Source of the DNA: an uncultured bacterium
GTDB lineage: Bacteria > Actinomycetota > Coriobacteriia > Coriobacteriales > Coriobacteriaceae
Length of the DNA: 7,858 nucleotides
NCBI GenBank assembly: GCA_905215195.1
Contig: CAJMPF010000079.1
Coordinates: forward strand, 1-7,858
Reading direction: 5' to 3'
The notes under the pieces are model-generated. The model was given only the letters and a program-made list of their open reading frames with translations. It was not told the origin of the DNA and made no database searches. Made by a program: the position numbers and the translations under genes. Positions within the stretch are counted from its first letter, which is position 1; the number at the start of each line of letters is the position of its first letter. Positions 1 through 4,210 of the stretch are shown piece by piece.

Positions 1-166
1 GACTGCGGGACCGGCCTGTCCGCTCAATGTGTTCGGCTGAGATCGGAAATCAACCCAACACGAGCCGGACACGCGCCAGACGGCTCTTCCCCGTACGGCC
101 TTCCCCCTTACGCTCATGTTGCAGGCATGTAACGCCGCAGCGAGCGCGCCTTTTTTGCGCCAGACA

Positions 167-189
167 GGTACAATGATGAACACTGTACC
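167..189 (+). promoter_or_regulatory. Candidate operator palindrome over a possible -10 box
   Basis: An imperfect 23-nt palindrome has arms GGTACAATG and CACTGTACC around a 5-nt centre, with 8 of 9 arm positions pairing. It contains TACAAT (169-174), a 5/6 match to a -10 hexamer, 62 nt before the ATG of the ACT-domain gene. No convincing -35 lies 16-18 nt upstream; the region there is GC-rich followed by a run of six T (151-156). The position suits a repressor site or a 5'-leader hairpin. Both roles are inference from symmetry and placement. Confidence 0.3.
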
Positions 190-236
190 GTAGCGGAGCG
201 CCCCGCGCGCACCGCAACCACGCGAAAGGGTTTCCC

Positions 237-524
237 ATGGCCGAGATCTCGTCCTCCCGTATCGTCATCACCGTCCTTGGCAAGAACCGCCCCGGCATCG
301 TCGCCGGCGTCACCCGTGTCCTGGGCGAAGCCAATGTCGACATCCGCGACATTACGCAGTCCATTATCGAGGACATCTTCACCATGACCATGCTGGCCGA
401 CACCGCCGAGTCCAAGCTCGACTTCGCCGAGCTGCAGAAGGCCCTGGCCGAGGCCGGCGAGCTTTCGGGCGTCAACGTGTCCATTCAGCGCGAGGACGTC
501 TTTAACTTTATGTACCGCCTGTAG
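237..524 (+). CDS. ACT-domain protein, UPF0237 family
   Basis: This 95-residue protein is essentially one ACT domain. The N-terminus forms the first beta strand (RIVITVLGKNRPGIVAG, about residues 8-24), with the G-x-N-R-P-G-I-V turn that commonly contacts the ligand in ACT domains. A helix and the strand with VDIRDITQSI follow (about 37-46), then a second alpha/beta half ending in VSIQREDVFNFMYRL. The length matches stand-alone ACT proteins of the UPF0237 type, related to the glycine-cleavage regulator GcvR. Such domains usually dimerise and bind amino acids; no ligand can be named here. AAAGGG (225-230) sits 6 nt before the ATG and supports the start. In many Gram-positive genomes this family is followed by a DUF711/PFL-family gene, but here the next gene is citrate synthase, 74 nt away with no terminator between. 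Co-transcription and a regulatory link to carbon or amino-acid metabolism are inference. The family call is secure, the function is not. Confidence 0.9.
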   Translation: MAEISSSRIVITVLGKNRPGIVAGVTRVLGEANVDIRDITQSIIEDIFTMTMLADTAESKLDFAELQKALAEAGELSGVNVSIQREDVFNFMYRL

Positions 525-550
525 CGAACAGGCCGCGTGGAGACGGACCA

Positions 551-571
551 ACGTGCGCCCAGGCGCAACGT
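551..571 (+). other. Small intergenic hairpin between the ACT and citrate synthase genes
   Basis: TGCGCC (554-559) and GGCGCA (562-567) can pair, with ACGT on both outer sides (551-554 and 568-571) adding imperfect pairing. No T-run follows, so it is not an intrinsic terminator. It may be an mRNA stability or processing element in a bicistronic transcript, or chance in GC-rich DNA. Confidence 0.25.
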
Positions 572-584
572 CACCACATGGCCC

Positions 585-593
585 GGAGAGGAG
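585..593 (+). promoter_or_regulatory. Ribosome binding site deciding the citrate synthase start
   Basis: GGAGAGGAG lies 5 nt before the ATG at 599. An in-frame ATG at 578 is 21 nt further upstream, has no Shine-Dalgarno before it, and would place this purine-rich site inside the gene. The site therefore favours the start at 599. Confidence 0.75.
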
Positions 594-598
594 CGCGA

Positions 599-2017
599 AT
601 GGCCTACGACGCCAAGAAAATCTATTACCGCTTCGACGACCACCTGAGCCGCCTGGTCTTGGATTACGAAGCGAGCCGCCAGATTTCGCCCGAAAGCGAA
701 AATCTCTACTATGGCCTGCCGACTGACCCTTATGACGAGGGCCTATTTGTTGAGCACAATGTCAAGCGCGGCCTGCGCAATGCCGACGGCTCGGGCGTGG
801 TCGCGGGCCTCACTCGCATCTCGGATGTGCACGGCTACAACAAGGTCGACGGAAAGGTCGTGCCCGATCAGGGCAAGCTCACGCTTCGCGGCTACAGCAT
901 CGAGGATCTGGTCAACAATGCCCAGGCCGAGAATCGCTACGGCTACGAGGAAGTCGCCTATCTGCTTATCACGGGTTCGCTGCCCAACAAGGAAGAGCTC
1001 GACGGCTTTTGCGAGCGCCTGGGCGCCTTTAGACATCTGAGCGACGAATACGTCAAAGAGTTCCCTATGACCACGGTGTCGTCGAGCATCATGAACGTGC
1101 TCCAGCGCGCCGTGCTGCTGCTCTACGCCTTCGATGCCGAACCAGACGTGATCACGCCCGAGCACGAAATCGACGTCGCCATTTCCATGCTCGCACGTCT
1201 CCCGCGCATCGCCGCCTTCGCCCACATGGCCTCGATCGCCAAGCTTCGCGGCTCCGAGGTTCACGTGCCGCACCCCACGCCCGGCCTCTCCACCGCCGAG
1301 ACCATTCTGCAGGTCCTGCGCGGCGGCATGGCGTTCACCCGCGATGAGGCGATGCTGCTCGACGTTATGCTCATGCTGCATGCCGAGCACGGCGGCGGCA
1401 ACAACTCCACCTTCGCTTGCCGCGTGCTGTCGTCTTCGGCCACCGACCCGTATTCCGCCTACGCCGCGGCTATCGGCTCGCTCAAGGGCCCGCGCCACGG
1501 CGGTGCCAATGCCAAGGTCGTGTCTATGCACGAGGACATCCGCGCACATGTTTCCAACTGGGAGGACGAGGACGAGGTCGCGGCCTACCTGGGCAAGATC
1601 CTCGACAAGCAGGCCTTCGACGGCACGGGCCTCATCTACGGCATGGGCCACGCCGTCTATACGCTCAGCGACCCGCGCGCCGAGGTCTGCCGCCGTTACG
1701 CGCGCTCACTGGCAGCCAAGAAGGACTTGGGCGAAGAGTTCGCACTCATCGAGCGCATCGAGCGCCTGGCGCCCCAGGTCATGCGCGACCATGGCATGAC
1801 CAAGCCCATCTGCGCCAATATTGACCTGTACACGGGCTTTATCTACAAGATGCTCGGCGTACCCGAGACGCTTTTTACGCCGCTATTCGCCGTCGCCCGC
1901 ATGGCCGGCTGGTCGGCACACCGCATGGAAGAGCTCTTCTGCGCGCACCGCATCATCCGGCCCGCCTACCGTCCGGTTATCGAGCCGCTTGAGTACAAGC
2001 CGCTCGCCGACCGATAG
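599..2017 (+). CDS. gltA: Citrate synthase (citrate/2-methylcitrate synthase type)
   Basis: This cytoplasmic enzyme condenses oxaloacetate with acetyl-CoA to give citrate and CoA, the entry step to the oxidative TCA branch. From the preferred start it has 472 residues. It carries the substrate-region motif HAEHGGGNNSTF (H261, H264) and the three expected catalytic residues: H300 in GPRHGGAN, H351 in GMGHAVY and D409 in NIDLYTG. The LRGYSIEDL segment (about 96-104) matches the conserved RGY region near the start of the family core. The protein is longer than typical bacterial citrate synthases (about 370-430) because of roughly 80-90 extra N-terminal residues. GHAVY rather than the GHRVY seen in many bacterial enzymes, together with the length, resembles the long forms found in anaerobic Clostridia and related gut bacteria. 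It could act partly on propionyl-CoA (2-methylcitrate synthase), but no prp genes are nearby. It follows the ACT gene and is closed by a strong terminator. The fold and family are firm; the exact substrate range is not. Confidence 0.93.
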   Translation: MAYDAKKIYYRFDDHLSRLVLDYEASRQISPESENLYYGLPTDPYDEGLFVEHNVKRGLRNADGSGVVAGLTRISDVHGYNKVDGKVVPDQGKLTLRGYSIEDLVNNAQAENRYGYEEVAYLLITGSLPNKEELDGFCERLGAFRHLSDEYVKEFPMTTVSSSIMNVLQRAVLLLYAFDAEPDVITPEHEIDVAISMLARLPRIAAFAHMASIAKLRGSEVHVPHPTPGLSTAETILQVLRGGMAFTRDEAMLLDVMLMLHAEHGGGNNSTFACRVLSSSATDPYSAYAAAIGSLKGPRHGGANAKVVSMHEDIRAHVSNWEDEDEVAAYLGKILDKQAFDGTGLIYGMGHAVYTLSDPRAEVCRRYARSLAAKKDLGEEFALIERIERLAPQVMRDHGMTKPICANIDLYTGFIYKMLGVPETLFTPLFAVARMAGWSAHRMEELFCAHRIIRPAYRPVIEPLEYKPLADR

Positions 2018-2040
2018 AAAGCGGACCACCATAGATCTTG

Positions 2041-2079
2041 AGCGTGGCCAGGGCATCACCGCCCTCGGCCACGCTTTTT
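2041..2079 (+). terminator. Strong intrinsic terminator after citrate synthase
   Basis: The stem is AGCGTGGCC (2041-2049) with GGCCACGCT (2067-2075), extended inward by AGGGC (2050-2054) with GCCCT (2061-2065) around a 6-nt loop, with a single C bulge at 2066. Five T follow (2075-2079). This is a textbook Rho-independent terminator 23 nt after the citrate synthase stop. It ends only 25 nt before the next start codon. Confidence 0.92.
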
Positions 2080-2104
2080 ATGCCAGCAGAAAGGGCTGCA
2101 TCGA

Positions 2105-2947
2105 ATGATTGTTTTTTCCGATATGGATGGAACGCTGTTGACGAGCGACAAGCAGATGAGCGACGCCACCTGGGCGATGCTCGACGAGCTCGCATGTCGC
2201 GGCATTGAGTTTGTACCGTGCACGGGACGTCCGCTGTCGGGCATCTTTGAGCCCATCCTCGCCCATCCTGCCGTGCACTACGCGGTCTGCGCCAATGGCG
2301 CCAGTATCTGGCAACTCGACGACGATGTGCCCACCGACGCCTCGCGCGCCACGTGCATTTTGAGCCGTCCGCTCGATCGCGGCATCGCCCACCGCATCTA
2401 TCGCATCGCCGCCAGCCACGACGTCACCTTCGACATCTTCGCCGATGGACAGTGCTTCCTCCCCCGCTCGCTCTACACGCGCCTGGACGAATTCTGCGGC
2501 GGCGACCCCCACATCGCGGCTTCGCTCAAGCGCACACGAACGCCGATCGACATGGATATCGACAGCAAGATCGACGAGGTCGAGACGCTCGAACGCATCG
2601 CCATGTACTGGCACGACCCGGCCGATCGCGACGCCATCGCGGCGGCGCTCGACACGCTCGAAGGCATCGAGGTCACGCGTTCGTACGCCATGAATATTGA
2701 GGTCATGGGCGAGGGCGCCACCAAGGGAACGGCCCTCACGTGGCTATGCGAGCATCTGGGCGAGTCTCTCGCCGACGCCTGGGCCTTCGGCGACAACATC
2801 AACGACATCCCCATGCTGCAGGCAGCGGGCCACGGCATGGCCATGATCAACGCCGAGCCCGAGGACCGCGAGGCCGCCGACGCCATCACCGAATACGACA
2901 ACGACCACGACGGCGTCGCCCGCACCATCATGGCCGCCCTTGCCTAG
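2105..2947 (+). CDS. Cof-type HAD-superfamily (IIB) phosphatase
   Basis: This 280-residue cytoplasmic protein is a member of the haloacid dehalogenase superfamily, Cof/subclass IIB. Such enzymes are Mg2+-dependent phosphatases acting on sugar phosphates, nucleotides or flavin-type phosphates through an aspartyl-phosphate intermediate. Motif I is FSDMDGT, with nucleophile D6 and acid/base D8. Motif II is the Thr in CTGRP (T40). Motif III is the Lys in ATKGTAL (K207). Motif IV is FGDNINDIPML (D230, N233, D234). The cap between about residues 85 and 195 fits the C2 cap of IIB members, and length is normal. AAAGGG (2090-2095) sits 9 nt before the ATG. The gene begins 25 nt after a strong terminator, so it needs either read-through or a promoter inside the preceding region; I found no convincing one. 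Its TAG stop is the first three bases of a repeat element. Substrate is unknown, as is usual for this family. Confidence 0.92.
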   Translation: MIVFSDMDGTLLTSDKQMSDATWAMLDELACRGIEFVPCTGRPLSGIFEPILAHPAVHYAVCANGASIWQLDDDVPTDASRATCILSRPLDRGIAHRIYRIAASHDVTFDIFADGQCFLPRSLYTRLDEFCGGDPHIAASLKRTRTPIDMDIDSKIDEVETLERIAMYWHDPADRDAIAAALDTLEGIEVTRSYAMNIEVMGEGATKGTALTWLCEHLGESLADAWAFGDNINDIPMLQAAGHGMAMINAEPEDREAADAITEYDNDHDGVARTIMAALA

Positions 2948-3053
2948 TCATTGGGGACGTTCTTAAACGACTAGTCGTTGGGGACACTCTTCGCGAAAAA
3001 GCTGCAAGGACTGTCCCCCACTGTCGGCAGAAAAGGAACGTCCCCATCTGCCG
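2945..3053. repeat. Nested inverted-repeat (REP/MITE-like) element between convergent genes
   Basis: The stretch contains two direct half-sites of the form CTAGTCRTTGGGGAC (2944-2958 and 2971-2985), followed by two inverted counterparts. GGGGACGTTC (2953-2962) is the exact reverse complement of GAACGTCCCC (3036-3045). GGGGACA (2980-2986) pairs with TGTCCCC (3012-3018). A third pair, CGGCAG (3025-3030) with CTGCCG (3048-3053), overlaps the 3' side. The inner hairpin encloses the palindrome TTCGCGAA (2990-2997). It nearly fills the gap between the stop codons at 2947 and 3056. Its first 47 nt recur inverted at 4013-4059. This organisation resembles REP or small non-autonomous elements mobilised by REP-associated (IS200/IS605-like) transposases; that origin is inference. 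It could also end transcription from both sides, although no T-run is present. Confidence 0.75.
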
Positions 3054-3055
3054 GA

Positions 3056-3850
3056 TTAGGAGAGACTCTCCAGCACGCGACGGAGCTCATGCTGAACGGC
3101 GTGGTCACGGTTGCAGCCTACGACGCGATCGGCCACCGCCTTGAGCGCGGGGCGCGCGTTTTCCATCGCGCAGCCCGTGCCGACAAAACGAATGATCTCG
3201 TAGTCGTTCATCGAGTCGCCAAACGCCATGACCTCGTCGCGTCCAATGCCGTAATGCTCCGCGAGCTGCGCGATACCCGAGGCCTTCGACACACCAGGCT
3301 GCATGGCATCGATCCACGCGTTGCCCGAAGGCGCAAAAGTAAAGAGCTGACCAAGTTCGCGCTGTAGCACGTACGCACTGTCCATAACCGCACTGTCGTC
3401 GCAAAAGATACTCGCTTTGATGATATTTACGCTGGGATCGGGCAGCTCCCAAATGCGCTCGGCATTGGGAAGGTCCTTATCGACCTCACGCACGAACTTG
3501 CACTCGTCATCGAGCAGGAAGGACTTGGTTCGGTCAAAGAGCGCAAGATGCAGATTGGGAAACGTCCTGACGGCTTGGGCGAGCCTTCGAATCGCCAGGT
3601 GGGAATACACCTCACGGTCTACCATCTTACCGTCGGCGTAGACCTGGGCGCCGTTAGCGGCGACAAAGTCCATCTTGTCGCGAACGGGCGCAAAGAACTC
3701 GCACAGGCGATCGTAGCGACGACCTGACGATGCAGCGAAATGCACACCATGCTCGTGTAGCGCCAGAATCAGTTCGTAGGTCTCGGGAGGCACCTGGCCG
3801 TTTTCGTCAAGCAGTGTGCCGTCCATATCGGATGCAATCAGTTTAAACAT
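3056..3850 (-). CDS. Cof-type HAD-superfamily (IIB) phosphatase, convergent
   Basis: This 264-residue cytoplasmic HAD phosphatase belongs to the same Cof/IIB group as the gene facing it but is clearly diverged in sequence. Motif I is ASDMDGTLL (D8, D10). Motif II is SSGR (residues 41-44). The Motif III lysine is K189 in GVSKASG. Motif IV is AFGDSMNDYEII (D212, N215, D216). Length and spacing of motifs are normal, so it should be an active Mg2+-dependent phosphatase of unknown small-molecule substrate. The start is ATG at 3850, with AAGGGAG 7 nt upstream on the minus strand. That Shine-Dalgarno lies in the 3' arm of a long leader hairpin. The stop is TAA, and the end is 108 nt from the end of the facing phosphatase gene. 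It sits between inverted copies of a repeat, which raises the possibility that the segment can invert or was moved as a unit. No neighbour points to a pathway. Confidence 0.92.
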   Translation of the reverse strand: MFKLIASDMDGTLLDENGQVPPETYELILALHEHGVHFAASSGRRYDRLCEFFAPVRDKMDFVAANGAQVYADGKMVDREVYSHLAIRRLAQAVRTFPNLHLALFDRTKSFLLDDECKFVREVDKDLPNAERIWELPDPSVNIIKASIFCDDSAVMDSAYVLQRELGQLFTFAPSGNAWIDAMQPGVSKASGIAQLAEHYGIGRDEVMAFGDSMNDYEIIRFVGTGCAMENARPALKAVADRVVGCNRDHAVQHELRRVLESLS

Positions 3851-3855
3851 AGAAA

Positions 3856-3917
3856 AGCTCCCTTCGGGCTTGTTGGAATCGAACGCGTATCCGATTCCAA
3901 CGTACCCAAAGGGAGCT
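3856..3917 (-). promoter_or_regulatory. Leader hairpin covering the Shine-Dalgarno, possible attenuator or translational switch
   Basis: On the minus strand the leader of the phosphatase gene can fold into a long stem. Outer arms 3909-3917 and 3856-3864 pair over 9 nt (plus-strand AAGGGAGCT with AGCTCCCTT), a further GGG/CCC pair follows (3866-3868 with 3905-3907), and the inner arms GTTGGAATCG (3872-3881) and CGATTCCAAC (3892-3901) are exact complements around a 10-nt loop. The 3' arm contains the gene's Shine-Dalgarno AAGGGAG, so folding would hide it. The arm is followed by CTTTTCT and then the ATG, which also resembles a short-tailed intrinsic terminator. The structure is seen directly. 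Whether it works as an attenuator, an RNA thermometer, a ligand switch or a protein site is inference, and I recognise no known riboswitch class. Confidence 0.5.
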
Positions 3918-3920
3918 CAA

Positions 3921-3949
3921 ATAAGACTCCGCGGGCGTAAACGTTACAA
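3921..3949 (-). promoter_or_regulatory. Weak candidate promoter for the minus-strand phosphatase
   Basis: Read on the minus strand, TTGTAA (3944-3949) and TCTTAT (3921-3926) match -35 and -10 consensus at 4 of 6 positions each, with a 17-nt spacer. Transcription would begin near 3914, inside the 5' arm of the leader hairpin. That would leave most of the arm able to pair with the Shine-Dalgarno region. Confidence 0.3.
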
Positions 3950-3985
3950 GGACCTGGCAAATAGCTCACACATGCCAGAGGTCCT
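3949..3985. other. Imperfect hairpin in the divergent intergenic region
   Basis: AGGACCTGGCA (3949-3959) pairs with TGCCAGAGGTCCT (3973-3985), leaving a 2-nt bulge and a 13-nt loop. No T-run follows on either strand. It lies upstream of the minus-strand phosphatase and before the distal repeat copy. It may be a degenerate part of the same repeat family or a regulatory structure; I cannot tell which. A shorter GGCG/CGCC pair (3994-4011) sits just after it. Confidence 0.35.
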
Positions 3986-4012
3986 ACGGTCGCGGCGTCA
4001 GGCAGCCCGCCA

Positions 4013-4059
4013 AAGAGTGTCCCCGATGACTAGTCGTTTAAGAACGTCCCCGATGACTA
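4013..4059 (-). repeat. Inverted distal copy of the REP/MITE-like half element
   Basis: The reverse complement of this 47-nt stretch matches 2945-2991 at 44 of 47 positions, with no gaps. It includes both half-sites (GGGGACGTTCTT and GGGGACACTCTT, read on the minus strand) and the CTAGTC segments between them. The inverted partner half seen at 3012-3053 is absent here, so this is a partial copy. With the other copy it brackets the minus-strand phosphatase in a segment of about 1.1 kb. Confidence 0.8.
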
Positions 4060-4090
4060 TTTGAATTGCTAATTTGTGCGGGTTGTGGTT

Positions 4091-4129
4091 TTGTGACCTG
4101 CTGAAATTTAGGATACTGTACATCTGTAC
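4091..4129 (+). promoter_or_regulatory. Candidate promoter with a GTACA/TGTAC operator for the YhgE/Pip genes
   Basis: TTGTGA (4091-4096) is a 4/6 match to -35. It is followed at 16 nt by GATACT (4113-4118, 4/6), or at 17 nt by TACTGT (4114-4119). Overlapping and just after the -10 is a perfect 12-nt inverted repeat, GTACA-TC-TGTAC (4118-4129), with outer TA...TA symmetry. Short near-palindromes in this position are typical of TetR-type repressor operators, and such repressors often control YhgE/Pip genes, but no regulator gene lies in the window. The palindrome is seen; its binder is inference. Confidence 0.4.
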
Positions 4130-4183
4130 GTTAACTCATCTTCGTAGTATATTGCTACCCGCAAAACTCAACACCATTGTGCT

Positions 4184-4210
4184 TTGAGACGTTAAAGCGC
4201 CTACTACAAT
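4184..4210 (+). promoter_or_regulatory. Second candidate promoter overlapping the upstream ATG
   Basis: TTGAGA (4184-4189) and TACAAT (4205-4210) each match consensus at 5 of 6 positions but are only 15 nt apart, shorter than ideal. The -10 box overlaps the ATG at 4209. If used, transcripts would start near 4217 and the protein would have to start downstream, for example at GTG 4260. Confidence 0.3.

Noticed and set aside
62..86. GAGCCG...CGGCTC hairpin as a terminator of a gene left of the window.
   Set aside because: The 6-bp stem has a 13-nt loop and only two T after it; it is too weak to call, and no upstream gene end can be fixed.
1..130. Plus-strand frames open from the left edge (frame 1 runs to a TAA near 130).
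   Set aside because: More than one frame is open, none shows a recognisable protein sequence, and the piece is too short to choose between coding and non-coding.
578..598. ATG 578 as the citrate synthase start.
   Set aside because: The strong Shine-Dalgarno at 585-593 lies downstream of it and is well spaced for ATG 599.
743..1651. Long open frame on the minus strand (about 300 codons) across citrate synthase.
   Set aside because: It lies antisense to a gene with all catalytic motifs, has a composition typical of high-GC antisense frames, and no recognisable domain.
2944..3053. Short direct repeats considered as a CRISPR array.
   Set aside because: There are only two direct half-sites with a 27-nt period, followed by inverted copies; there are no spacers, and the structure is that of a nested palindrome.
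3856..3917. Leader hairpin considered as a tRNA or known riboswitch.
   Set aside because: It is a single long stem without cloverleaf arms, and I see no conserved core of a class I know.
2945..4059. Called as an insertion sequence or composite transposon.
   Set aside because: There is no transposase gene, no visible target-site duplication, and one end lacks half of the element, so only repeats are reported.
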